This document shows, piece after piece, positions 32,777 to 43,047 of a DNA stretch of 64,000 nucleotides. The notes under the pieces were generated by a model, which did no database searches, was not told the DNA's origin, and saw nothing but the letters and a program-made list of their open reading frames with translations. The stretch is taken from assembly GCA_905221605.1 (NCBI GenBank), contig CAJNDS010001202.1:94854-158853 (forward strand), in the 5' to 3' direction. This DNA is from Symbiodinium natans. Its lineage: Eukaryota; Sar; Dinophyceae; Suessiales; Symbiodiniaceae. A program made the position numbers and the translations under genes. Every line of letters begins with the position of its first letter. The stretch's first letter is position 1.

Positions 32777-33048
32777 ATGTGCTTTGAGAATCGAGTTGGG
32801 TACTTAGGCACTGGAACAATCTCAGAGGACACGTTTGCCATGTCAGATGCGTGGGCATCTGCCAGGCCGCAAGTGCTTGCGGGAATTTGCAGGGCCCAAT
32901 ATGCGGGTTTCAGAATGTTGAGAATGTTCAGCTTCCAGCACTGGCCAGGATGGCGCAGCGAGTGGTTCTTCTCGCCCAAAAGCGAGAGGACCAGAAGTTG
33001 ATGGCCTTTCTCCGCGAACAAGTGGCGGAGCCCAGTGGATCAACTTGA
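32777..33048 (+). CDS. 3' exons of a helical protein
   Basis: The last exon, 32,932-33,048, follows an acceptor (AATGTTCAG) in phase 0 and reads LPALARMAQRVVLLAQKRED, QKLMAFLREQVAEPSGST, TGA at 33,046: a Lys/Arg/Gln helix with a hydrophilic C-terminus. Upstream, 32,777-32,870 reads CFENRVGYLGTGTISEDTFA in another frame and is probably an earlier exon. 32,580-32,645 (VALTRKELFDIACKE) may be another. Function unknown. Confidence 0.45.
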
Positions 33049-33060
33049 TGGAGCAAGAAA

Positions 33061-33753
33061 TCAGCTTTTGTTGAGGCTATCGACTCGAAACCAATCAAGA
33101 AGCTTGCGCAGGTGGGGCTGCCCATGGTCCGAGGATGAATGGGTTCGTTGACATTTAAGCCGTTCAAACCGTTTAACTACTGTGGGGCACGACGGAACGA
33201 AGAATTCCAAAGCGGGTGAAGGCTGCCTGGTCTCATGTACTTCCTGCGAGTGCCACCTCAACATGCCAGCGTCAGTCATTGCCCGGCATAGATATACACT
33301 AGTCAGCCCCAAGCCGTCGGCACTTTTATGGGCTATGAGTTTGACATCAAACTTGACATCGCTTGCATATCTTCTTGGGACCTCTTGTTTGAATCGTCCA
33401 GCTCGTATGCAGCATGACCTTCTCCGCCCTCGTTTGAGGTGGTGTCGGAACTCTATCCTCGACGTGAGAGCAAAGAACTCTCTGATGTGCACGGCCCTCG
33501 CACCCGATTTGTTAAAGTTAAAGTTATCTGGGGCGCATGGATCCAGAGTCTGAAATTGTGGCCCAGCGTGCGGGGTGGAAGGTGGACACAGGAAAGGCAT
33601 GAACTTCCTGGATGAATCTAAAGAAGCTTCGTTGATGGGGATGGCAAGGTCAAAGTTGTAAATCTTGGTAGAGCTGCGAGGAGAATCTCTAACACTTTGG
33701 TTTTCTTCAGTGTCTCCCCAGGTTGGCTGGACGTGAGGGATCGTCTCAACCAC
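33061..33753 (-). CDS. 230-codon minus ORF, doubtful
   Basis: An unusually long minus-strand frame in a region where other readable exons are on the + strand. It includes FDVKLIAHKSADGLGLTSVY and a His/Ser/Arg-rich C-terminal part. A shorter + frame (33,182-33,553) overlaps. No domain is recognised. It could be a decayed mobile element, an antisense shadow or a real minus gene; I lean to non-coding. Confidence 0.2.
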   Translation of the reverse strand: MVETIPHVQPTWGDTEENQSVRDSPRSSTKIYNFDLAIPINEASLDSSRKFMPFLCPPSTPHAGPQFQTLDPCAPDNFNFNKSGARAVHIREFFALTSRIEFRHHLKRGRRRSCCIRAGRFKQEVPRRYASDVKFDVKLIAHKSADGLGLTSVYLCRAMTDAGMLRWHSQEVHETRQPSPALEFFVPSCPTVVKRFERLKCQRTHSSSDHGQPHLRKLLDWFRVDSLNKS

Positions 33754-34050
33754 TTAATTCTAACGCTACGCGACCCGCCTCGGCCTGGCCCAGGGGGGGG
33801 GGGGGGGTTGGGGAGGCGGGTCCTGCAGCGTCTGCTCCCACTCTTGCCTACAAAACAAAAGGGTGGGCTGCCTGCCTGCCAGACAAAGTGGGGGGTGTTT
33901 GGGCTTGGGGGGAGGATTTGGAGGGGTGTGCCTGTTCTCACAGCCTAGACACCTTCAACCCAAGGCCTCGGCGGATTTGGGTGAAGGACCGGCCGCAAGA
34001 GCTAGCAGGAACTTGGGTCGGTTGCCGTCAGCAGCGCGCTGCTTAGTGCA
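33754..34050. other. G-rich intergenic stretch
   Basis: Contains a G15 run at 33,793-33,807 and purine-rich flanks; three overlapping low-complexity + frames. Nothing functional is supported. Confidence 0.5.
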
Positions 34051-34060
34051 TTTGCCAAGG

Positions 34061-34201
34061 ATGGAGAAGAAGATCGAAGCAATGGTCGCGGAGAAGCTGA
34101 ACAAGATCCTAAACGAGGATGTCGTAGTGGAATTCGTTGTTCCCCACATTCCACCGCACATGCACTTGCTTCTGCAGGAGCTTCGAAGAGCACGTTCCTG
34201 A
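34061..34201 (+). CDS. Short helical ORF or last exon
   Basis: ATG at 34,061 after a possible acceptor (GCCAAG), 46 codons, TGA at 34,199: MEKKIEAMVAEKLNKILNED, VVVEFVVPHIPPHMHLLLQE, LRRARS. The pattern of a charged helix followed by VVVEFVV recalls the start of PWI-type nucleic-acid-binding helices, but it is too short and lacks the PWI tripeptide, so I do not name it. It may be a small protein or a terminal exon. Confidence 0.45.
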   Translation: MEKKIEAMVAEKLNKILNEDVVVEFVVPHIPPHMHLLLQELRRARS

Positions 34202-34915
34202 AGAGATGAGTCGGTGATGGCAGCCTGCAGCTCCGAGATTAAAAGATAAAAGTGCGTACCATTCGCAGACTGCACATATCTGCACATCATGCACATCTCA
34301 ACAGTATGCTGGAGCTCCGTTTCTGCCAATGTTTTCTTAAACTCGCGCCCTTCCAAAGCTGCGGTTGGCTCTATTGCGATTGTCAGCGCCCTTAGGCCGT
34401 CATGGCTCCTTACTCAGTCCAGCGTGCCAGCACGGCTTCTTTCCGTTTTGTGCCAACTCCAGTGCACCTCAGGCCGTCATTACGGAGGCTGGAGTTCTGT
34501 CTTTCGCATTGAGCCATTTATCAAACAATGTCAAGCAGCTGTGCAAGCGCTATGTTGATGTAAGGTAGAAAGTGACGATGAGCTGCCCCCGCTCGTTGGG
34601 AGTGGCGAAGCACTCATCGTGCAACAGTCATATGCCCGTATGACGGGTGTTAATCTACACAAACGAGATGTCAGGCTCACAAGCCACGACAGCGTCGCAC
34701 ACAGCCTCTCCCCCAAAACAGGTCGCCCACGTGTTTGCCGTTGAGCATATGGCCATATCGTGCACCGGTTGTTGTAACGACACCATGTCAGAACACACAT
34801 CATTCGGTGTGCCACGCGCAGGACAAAGCTCCATCCTTTTCCAAGGCCAGTTTTTCCGTTTACACCGCTAATGAAACTAGTACAATGAGGACGTGTTAGC
34901 AGTCGAAATTGTCAG

Positions 34916-35543
34916 GAAGCCCAGAAGGCGCAGGAGGATGAAGATGACGACGATGATGAACTGCCTCCTTTGATCAGCTCAGGGCCAAGCAGCACACATG
35001 AACGTGTCAAGTTCACAGAAGTTTCGTGGACTGTGCGCCCGATCACTCGAGTAACATCAGGGGGCTATGTGAATGATAGAATTTGGCTTGGATCCTTCAA
35101 CAGGCAGTGCGGCACCAGCACAAAAAGTGGAGCCCCCTGCTCGCCGGGAGGAGGCTTGCAGTGAATGCACAGTTCATCACAGTTCGCAAAGTTGTGAGAG
35201 GAATGAAATCTCGGTCCCTGGACAGGTGCCGGCTTCAAAGCCTGTTGCACCTGCAGATTCCAAGGTGGCAAAAACACCTGTAGAAGAGGTCAGGCAAAAG
35301 CCGCAGCCCTCGAGCTCAATCCTCGGAAACTGCGATGGCTTTGTCAGCTTCTCCAGGCATTGCTTTGCTTGGTCTGCGTCAGGTCCGTCAGGTCCGTCAG
35401 GTCCACCTTCCAGAGGCCGCTTGAAGGATGACGTCCTGTCCTCGAGAGACCGCGGACAGATCCCTGCTTGCGAAGGCCTTGCCGGACTCGGAAGCGCCGT
35501 ACCCGCCCCTGTGCCGAAGGTTCGCCAGAGTACGCGTGAGTAG
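34916..35543 (+). CDS. Acidic / proline-rich two-frame coding region
   Basis: After acceptor AATTGTCAG the frame reads EAQKAQEDEDDDDDELPPLI, SSGPSSTHERVKFTEVSWTV, RPITRVTSGGYVNDRIW. From 35,104 (acceptor CTTCAACAG) a second frame reads SAAPAQKVEPPARREEACSE, VPASKPVAPADSKVAKTPVE, EVRQKPQPSSSILGNCDGF, and continues to TAG 35,541 through a Ser-Gly-Pro repeat. A 40-nt intron 35,064-35,103 with a GC donor would join them in phase 1. The product would be a mostly disordered, acidic then Pro/Ala/Lys-rich protein. Family unknown. Confidence 0.5.
35378..35404. repeat. GTCAGGTCC 9-bp repeat, three copies
   Basis: Encodes the Ser-Gly-Pro repeat of the preceding coding region. Confidence 0.85.
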
Positions 35544-35584
35544 TGGCTTTTGCGAACTAGTAGCCAGTAGCTAGCTGTGACTAG

Positions 35585-35827
35585 CTCCGAGTTGTTTGTG
35601 TTTTCGTGGTTGCGCTTGGGCTTGTGCTGCTCGTACTGGTATGGTCCCACATGGTCCCGCGCTTCAAACCATGGCCCATGGTCGTTTGCAAGGAAGCCAA
35701 AGCTGCTGCGCCGGCAGCGCCTGCGCCGGCAGTGCCTGCACCGACAGACTTGTCGTCAACTGATCGCATAGCGCAAGGGGCTGAGGGTTGGGCGTTCGCA
35801 TGCGTTCTTCGTCTGTCGCTGTCTTGA
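35585..35827 (+). CDS. Exon with a transmembrane helix
   Basis: Acceptor GCTGTGACTAG, phase 0: LRVVCVFVVALGLVLLVLVW followed by SHMVPRFKPWPMVVCKEAKA and an Ala/Pro linker. The first 20 residues are a strong membrane helix with a basic cytosolic-type flank. The frame ends at TGA 35,825; the exon may end earlier. The Ala/Pro linker comes from a short GCGCCGGCA-type repeat. Confidence 0.5.
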   Translation, partial: LRVVCVFVVALGLVLLVLVWSHMVPRFKPWPMVVCKEAKAAAPAAPAPAVPAPTDLSSTDRIAQGAEGWAFACVLRLSLS

Positions 35828-36047
35828 TCACACCCGGGCGGGTCCAGGGGCAAAGACGACTTGGACGACGCTCTTGATGTCCTCGAAGTCAGATTCTTGG
35901 AGTCTTGTGGCGTCTGCCACGGCTGTGGGCCCATGTGTACAAACTGCACAGAAGTCAGCTGCCGCACCCTCCTGGAATCTCGGTCGCGACAGCCGTATGG
36001 AGCTTGTGGGACTAGACTTGGAAGCCCCCAAAGCTCAACTGTAGCAG

Positions 36048-37421
36048 GACGGCCACTACGAGGAGGCCGAGCTGTTGGCTGGGGAGGCACCGCGTTGTTG
36101 AGGCAGTGACGTCAGTAGCGCTTCTTTAGCTCCAACAACTTGGCAGGTCCAACGGCAGGCAGTCAGGACCTCGAAAAGAGAAGGGTCTGAGCTGTTGGCT
36201 CGCATGGCTCGCGGTCCAGCAGTCCCAAACATGAGTTGCAGTTCAGCTGAATGGGCCAAGTGCAGGCTCATCAGGCGGCTTCATGTCATCTTTATGTCAC
36301 GATGCTTGACTGAGGCGCAGGATGGGAACGCAGAGAGAGAGGCAGATGCCCTTCGGGTGGTCACCAAGGCCTGCTGGGCGACCAGCGGCATCTCACGCGT
36401 TGTGGCTCTTGCTTGCCCACTAGAGGCGCAGATCAAGGCTGCTGAGGAGAAGGGTTTCGAAGGATTGCCGGATATTGAGGCCCAAAAAGAAGTTGTGGAC
36501 GGAAAGCTGTACCCAGAGAAAAAGTGTTGCTGCTGCGAGGTTCTGGAACAAGCGCTGAAGGCTCAACAACCTCGGCGGGCCCTGTGGACAGTGGACATGT
36601 GACATGTCGCGTTCCGGCCGGCAGGCTGCCAATAGCGAGATCTTCACATTTGAGAAGCATGGCGAAATCGTGGCAAAGGCACCTGGCCAATGTGCCATAC
36701 GTTTGCATACCCTTGTTTTGCGCAAGGCTATCATGCAACTAGCTTCGGCCGAGATCTACTTGGCCATGGACTGCATCTCTGTTGCCAGTCTTTTAGATCA
36801 GCCTGCTTTTGGGTGTGCATCTCAGGTCCCCCCAGCTCCGAACCTCAGTGGTGTTCTTCCTAGAGACACCATGCAAAAAGCGCATTGCCTGGACCACGTG
36901 GGAGCCGTGCGAGGACAGCCATGCGCAAGCACTGCAGGTTGCGCAGCAAGCCTTGCGTGCCCCTTACCACTGGAAATGTCGTTGGCACAAGGCTTGTTGG
37001 AGCTGGAATGACCTCGTGCTACCTGAGGTCCATGATGCAGCAGGCAAGCCTGGATGGTGTGAATTTGAATTTGGTTCAGGTCGGTCCGTGCAAGGCCTTA
37101 TTCGGATGCTCTCTGGCGTTGTCTTGCAAACCAGGTACGGTAAGTGGTCCCTCTCATTCACTATTTGCATGTCTCCATTCTTCTCCAGAATGTTGGATGT
37201 TGTCAGCCAGAGTGCTCCATAGACTCGTGTTCGGGTCCGTGCATGCCTCCATTTTTGCAGTGTTGGTACGCCTCGAGCCAGGCGTCTGCCCCGAATGTAC
37301 GAATGCTCATGGCCTATCGCTCGATGGCAGCAACTTGGGTGGCAATAGCTTGCAGTTCTGGAGGCGAGCGCACAAAGTGGTTAATAAGCGCAGCACGCCT
37401 CATTCCATCTTCAATGGATAG
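36048..37421 (+). CDS. Multi-exon gene, unknown protein, 3' part
   Basis: Exons: 36,048-36,098 (GTAGCAG acceptor; DGHYEEAELLAGEAPR, TPR-like); 36,147 onward (CTTGGCAG acceptor; VQRQAVRTSKREGSELLARM, LEAQIKAAEEKGFEGLPDIE, AQKEVVDGKLYPEKKCCCCE), open to 36,602 but probably ending at GAG|GTTCTG (36,537); 36,625-36,787 (AANSEIFTFEKHGEIVAKAP; donor GTCTTT); 36,864-37,139 (KKRIAWTTWEPCED, LVLPEVHDAAGKPGWCEFEF; donor GTAAGT); 37,207-37,421 (VLHRLVFGSVHASIFAVLV, stop TAG). Phases agree at the last three joins (0, 1, 1). The product has a helical N-terminal half and a Trp/Cys-containing C-terminal domain I do not recognise. Confidence 0.6.
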
Positions 37422-38290
37422 AGAAGCCTGTAGCAGCTTCTCGAGACAAGTTCAATTTAGGAGGCGCTGGTCTCTCGTTGATACCCATTGATGCCCGCGA
37501 ATGATGTTCGGCTTTTGCATGCTGCATGCTGCATGCTCGCAACGTTGGAGGAATTTGTTCCAGCAATCGCATAAATCAAAACCGAGCACGCGAGGAGCAC
37601 AATAATGGGGTAACATGAGATGAAGGCATGAACTACCGCAAGAACAAGGCCGCTTCTGGTTTGATCATCGGCCGGGCCCGAAGGCTCACACTCACCTGCC
37701 TGCTGGCCGCCCGCTCACCCAGCACACGCGCGCTTTCAGACGCGCGCCTGCGCCCGCACCCCCACCCCGCACGCGCACGCACATTGACATGCATTTCATG
37801 TAGAGATGCACACGCGCATGCACAAGCATGTGCGCCAGTAGAAACGTCCTGATCTGCAAGGACGTCTACTTTGCCCAAGGCCGCTACAGCCTCGTGCCGG
37901 CCTCAGAAGATGGAGGAAAGCACCTCGCTGCAGCGCCTTCAGCGTTGACCCGCTGATCGGTGTAAGGTCGCGCGAATGGCGCATGAAGCCAAAGCGCATG
38001 CCAGCCAGAAACCTGCCGACATGGCCGAAGCGACCTCCTCAGGGTTAGACCATCTCACGGTACTCATGCACTCACGCGTATTTCATATCGCTCTCCTGAG
38101 CTTTGTTCGTGTTCGAGTGCCAGCTGCAATCCTGTTTGGCTTCAAGTTTCTTAGACCAGGCCCACAGCAGCCAGTCAGAGACTGGCTGCTTGGAGAAACA
38201 TCTCCCTACATGTAGTCATGTGCATCCGTTCCGAAGACTGGAGAAAGCAAGGTTCTCAGCAACTTCAACATGTGCATCTGGTGGGCTTGT
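37422..38290. other. Likely intergenic; weak ORFs
   Basis: Includes three TGCATGC units at 37,517-37,537. One + frame at 37,976-38,215 (HEAKAHASQKPADMAEATSS then a hydrophobic part) may hold an exon; borders unclear. Confidence 0.35.
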
Positions 38291-38292
38291 TT

Positions 38293-38359
38293 TGTGTGTG
38301 TGTGTGTGTGTGCTTGTGAAAGCACGTGCGTGTGTCCGTGTGTGTGTGTGTGTGTGTGT
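38293..38359. repeat. TG microsatellite
   Basis: TG repeats with a central interruption. A second TG run lies at 38,859-38,876. Confidence 0.95.
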
Positions 38360-38522
38360 CGTAGTCATAGTCGTAGGCGGTGAAAATTGGCTGTAGCGCT
38401 TTCCGCTTTGAGGAGGCTTTGCTTGCTGCCAGTGACGCTTCTGCAGCGCCTTTCTGCTTGGTGGTGCGACTTCCCTCCGCAGACACAGCCTGCATTGATT
38501 CTTGCCTGCTCACGACCCCAAG

Positions 38523-38768
38523 ATGCTTGCGGGGACCTGCGGGGGCAAAATTCACCCAACCATAGATTCTGCAATTTCATCCGAGGAGCCGCGGGCTGCT
38601 CCTGTTTGCGTTCTTGATTCATGCTTATCTTTGGCAAGGAGGCTGGTCTGTGAGATGCGCGAATATGTCCTAGCTGCACGCATTCACTTTCGCCACTCGA
38701 GCGAACAGAGTTTTCCATGCCTGCTTGTCATTTGCAGTCATCCTGTGTGTAGCTGTGTGTGGGCCTAG
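38523..38768 (+). CDS. Exon candidate
   Basis: After CGACCCCAAG the frame reads MLAGTCGGKIHPTIDSAISS, EEPRAAPVCVLDSCLSLARR, LVCEMREYVLAARIHFRHSS, ending at TAG 38,766. Protein-like to about 38,710, then Cys-rich and possibly past the true donor. No family is recognised. Confidence 0.4.
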   Translation: MLAGTCGGKIHPTIDSAISSEEPRAAPVCVLDSCLSLARRLVCEMREYVLAARIHFRHSSEQSFPCLLVICSHPVCSCVWA

Positions 38769-39019
38769 AGTTGCCGAGGATCAGCAGATCCCGGCTCTTC
38801 CCTGCTAGCCACGGCTCAAGACAGTCCCAAACACCCAATCGCCTATTGGGGGTGGAAATGTGTGTGTGTGTGTGTGAGAGCTATGCCACGTGCTTCTGCG
38901 CCTTCAAACTAGACCATGAATGATTTCATGTTTGAGGGCTAGTGTTGAACATGTGCGGCTGCTCCGAGTTCTACTGCAGGGTTGTTTGGGTCATTAAGCA
39001 GATCAGCATCTGTAAAGAG

Positions 39020-39020
39020 G

Positions 39021-39054
<34 letters not shown>

Positions 39055-39185
39055 CTCGTCCTCGTCGTCGTCCTCGTCCTCATCCTCGTCGTCGTCGTCG
39101 TGGTCGTGGTCGTGGTCGTCAGGTAGGAGCTAGGAGGCATGAGGCAGGAGGTAGGAGGCAGGAGGCATGAGGTAGGGAGGTAGGG
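39020..39185. repeat. GGTCGT / CTCGTC and GGAGGCA repeat block
   Basis: GGTCGT hexamers, then CTCGTC and GTC triplets, back to GGTCGT, followed by AGGAGGCA-type repeats to about 39,185. Translations (Ser-Trp, Arg-Gly) are artefacts. Confidence 0.95.
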
Positions 39186-39221
39186 CTGGTCGTAGTAGGA
39201 GAGGAGTGGCAGTAGTCCTAG

Positions 39222-39431
39222 TCACCAGTGGCACTAGTAGCTCTTGTTGTACTAGCAATACTAGTCGCGGCGTTTTCGCGGAGTGTTGGCAGAGGCTTCC
39301 TCGCTTTCTGGCACGACCTGACCGGAAGCAATGGAGAAGTGGACTTGGAGGCAAAAGAGGGTGGCCTGCACGAGTTTCCCGAGCACCTCTCATCGAGAAT
39401 GTCGCTGGCTCGGCTAAGCATTTGTGATTAA
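39222..39431 (+). CDS. Exon with transmembrane helix
   Basis: Acceptor AGTCCTAG, phase 0: SPVALVALVVLAILVAAFSR (membrane helix), then SVGRGFLAFWHDLTGSNGEV, DLEAKEGGLHEFPEHLSSRM, stop TAA at 39,429. Probably an upstream exon of the membrane-protein gene at 40.3-46.9 kb, but the join is not resolved. Confidence 0.45.
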   Translation, partial: SPVALVALVVLAILVAAFSRSVGRGFLAFWHDLTGSNGEVDLEAKEGGLHEFPEHLSSRMSLARLSICD

Positions 39432-39482
39432 CTCTATCTAGCTTTTTCTTTCGAGCTCCATAGGTTTTTGTCATCTGTTGAG

Positions 39483-39660
39483 TCCAGGTCGCGCGAGGCA
39501 AATATCCATCCGGCAGTCTTGATGCCGTTTCTGGTCTCGTTTGATATGCCGGGTGGGCCGAACAGCATGCCCGAAGCAACTGCAACTCGGTTGGCATGTA
39601 GCAGCTGCTGCCAAGAAGATAAGAAAGCACGAAGCTGGCGCATGATATATGTGTATATGT
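39483..39660 (+). CDS. Exon candidate
   Basis: After CATCTGTTGAG, phase 0: SRSREANIHPAVLMPFLVSF, DMPGGPNSMPEATATRLACS, SCCQEDKKARSWRM. The frame stays open to 39,947, but protein-like character fades after about 39,660 (possible donor GTGTAT). Likely the same gene as the neighbouring exons. Confidence 0.4.
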
Positions 39661-40252
39661 TGCATGAGGCATCAATCTTCCTTTGCTTGAGACGGATGCA
39701 AATTTGCTTACTCCTGTCCTGGCTTGCCGCTAGACTTGGTTGGCTGCGAGAGATCGGAAGAAGAAAACAGGGAAGAAGACCCCAGCATCAACTGTTCCCC
39801 ACAAGTCCTGTGAATCGTCGTGTGCAATGTCGGTCACATCACACCTCCCAGCTTCCAACCCTCCAACCCTTGGCGCATAAGGGCAAACTGGAGAGCGAGA
39901 GCGAGAGCGTGAGGGAGAGAGTGAGGAAGATAAAACCGGAGCAATGATGCAAACAATGGGTCGAGTGCCACGAGTGTTCGGGCGTGACAAGATGTGACAA
40001 GGGCGCCATCGTGCTCCTGCTATGTCTACATGTGCGCGGGGAGCAGGCGACTTGTTCCCTTCGAGTCATGGCATCTGCTCCCAGCCTTAGTCTAAGTCCA
40101 GAGGGCAAGGCATGTTAGGTTGGTCACGTCCTTGTGGCCTTTGTCGCGACGAGCCAAGGTTGCCACCCTCACAGCGGCATGTCTCAACTTCTACTTCCAG
40201 GGCTTCTCTGCGCGCTTGACAGATCCACTCGTGCCTGCCTGGGCACCTTGTC

Positions 40253-42996
40253 ATGCTTCGAGTGATATATCACTTTAGCACTGCGGTAGACCGCTGCCTT
40301 GGCAGTCGATGCCCAGCACATTCCGGCATGACTGTATGTGTCCGTCACGTCCTCGCATGGGCCACGGTGGCCGTGCTTTGCAAGGCCATGCTCGTCGTCG
40401 CCTTTGCGCAGCTGGCGGACGGGGGCCGCACCTCAGAGAGCTTTGTCTGGGCCGGGCGCTGGTGCAAGAAGCTGATGCTGGGCGTGCACCCAAGTCGCAA
40501 GTTGGCACTGCTAACCCCATTGGTGAACATGCGATGGTGATAAGAATGGTGATGATGATGTTGTTGCTGATGTGTGTATATTCAGTGTGTGTATATATTT
40601 TAAGGGGCTGCGCCCATGGGCGGGCAGCGCAGGCAGAAGCGCGGGGCGAGCAGTTTCTAAGCATTTTGAGGCCCCTAAACTCCCTTAAAATCTCTAAGCG
40701 TTTGAGGCTCCTCAACCCCCTTAAAGTTTCTAAGCATTTTCAGGCCCCTAAACTCCCTTCAAATCTCTAAGCGTTTGAGGCTCCTAGACTCCCTTAAAGT
40801 TTCTAAGCACTTTAGAAGGCCCCTAAGCTCCCTTTTTCCTAGCCCCGGGCTTAGACACGTCGCTTATGCCCGCCCTTTGGGGGGCGTCATGCTCCTGATG
40901 CGCCCCCGGGGTCCCGTCCCGGGAGCCGCCTGATGCTCCTGATGCGCGCCTGGGGGTCCCGGGCTGGACCCTGATGCTCATGATGCGCGCCCTCTGGGGG
41001 CCTCCGTGGCGACGCAAAAAGCCACGAAAAAAAAACCGTTCACCGGCGGCACGCGGGGGTCGGCGGCACTGGCGTCCGGCCCAATTCTGCTTCGCAGAAG
41101 GCCGCAGGCTAGCAAGGCTATTCCCGGGACGACCCGGGTTAAAAGGTCCGCCAATGCTCGGTCCTTGGGGACCTCGCGCTGCCCGATTTCAGGCCTAGCG
41201 GCACGGGCCGGCCCCCGCCCCCCAAAGCACGAAACCTTGAACCTCGGCACTGTCTTCTCTTTCCCGTGTCTTTGTCCTCTCCTTCTCTCTGTCTCTCTTT
41301 CTCCTGCCTTCGCCACCCCTCCCTCCCCCCCCGCGCGCGCGCGCGCGCGCGCGCGCGCGCGCACCCGCATCAGGAGCATCAGTGGGGTTGGTTTGGGGGC
41401 CTTAAAAGCATTCTATGCATGCGTTTTGCCTTCGAAAAACCTTCAGAAAACGCTGTAAACACGTGTTTTTGGGCTTGGGAAGCCTTTTGGGACCCAGGAA
41501 AGGGAGCATCATGAGCATCAGCGGCCTCCCCCAGGCCATCCAAAACCCCCTTAAACACGCCGATTGTATGTGCTTGAACGCTTGCGTGCCCACGAAACCC
41601 CCAAAAGCAAGACCCCGAATGCCCTGAAGGGCATTCGGGGTCCTGCTGTTCGGGTGTTTTGTAGGCACGAAGCCGTTCGAGCGCGTAAAATGAGCGATTT
41701 TAGGGGCGTTTTTACGTGGACCCACAAAACACTCGGTATTTACGAGGTTTTCTGCTGTTGGAACACCCCCCCAAACCGAGCATCATGAGCATCAGCTGGG
41801 TCTCTGGGCCGTGGGCCCGGACCCCCCCACGAAGCCCAAGAGAAGCGATGGCTCGATGATGCGCCCGGACCCCGCGCATCAGCAGCATCAGCAGACCCCC
41901 CCCCGGACGTGGGTTTCGATGATGCGCACTTTGGGGGCGGGTCAAGGGCAACAGGGGTGGGGGTCGGAGGCACGCGTGAAAAACCTCATAAAAACACGGT
42001 ATTTACGGTGATTTCAGCGTTTTTCAGCGTTTTTTATTGCCTTGGGCCCGCGGGCCAGGGCTGCTGATGCTCATGATGCTCGCCTGGTTTTGGGCTTCCG
42101 GTACCCCCCCCAAACCTTGAAAAACGTGGTTTCGGCCTGGCGCGCGCCCCATGTGAAAAGCTAGGGCCGATGATGCGCGCCCGTGAGGGTTTAATGGGGT
42201 GCTGCGGGTGTTTTGTGGCCTCGGTTTTTCGTAAAAACCCATGGTTTTTACGAGGTTTTCGTGCTTTTCGCACCACCGCGTGTTGCGCCCCTTGGATGCC
42301 GTTTTGGAGGCCTCCCGAAGGGCCCCGCGCGAATTTGAAGCAATTTTGGGCGGGGTCGGCGGCTCGGGCGCTCGCCCCTTAAAGCTAGCGCTTTAGTGCG
42401 ACGCGGGCTCCGCCCTGGACCACGGGCGGCGCGGGGGCCGGATTTAACGGCTACCGCCAGTGCCGCCGACCCCAGACAGGAGGGCGGGCGGCAGGCCGGC
42501 AAACCGCAGGGTTTAGGGTTTAGGGCTGTAGCAAAAAATATGAAAAAAGAATGAGTTCTATGTCTATACACGTAGTATTTTAAAGTATATAATGAGTTTT
42601 TGGTAAACATGAAGACCAAAACAAAGGAGATATCTTTTGGTTGTCTTTTATCTTTTTATATCTGTATAAAACCGAAATTCATATCTTTGGGGCTAGGGGC
42701 AGGGCGCTAAGGGCGGTGGGGGCGCGAGGGTGGGCATGCACTGCAAGTGTGAGGGGGGTGAAGCAGGCAGCAGGCCTGTACTGTGTGAAAGGATTGGGGG
42801 GGGTGGGGGGGAGGTGGGGGGGGTTGGGGCGGGGTGGGTGGGGGTGGGAGCGGCAAGCGCTTGGCGGACTGTCATAGATGAGGTGGAAGGTCTAAAAGGC
42901 AGTGGGTCTTCACTGACGCCGCCCCCGGCTGGGGTCGGTGGATATATGCATATACAGAACATGCACATGTATACATGCACACACATATATAATCAT

Positions 42997-43047
<51 letters not shown>

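Noticed and set aside
38803-38820. TAGCCACGGCTCAAG as a second spliced-leader relic
   Set aside because: It needs a large internal deletion relative to the leader and is likely chance.
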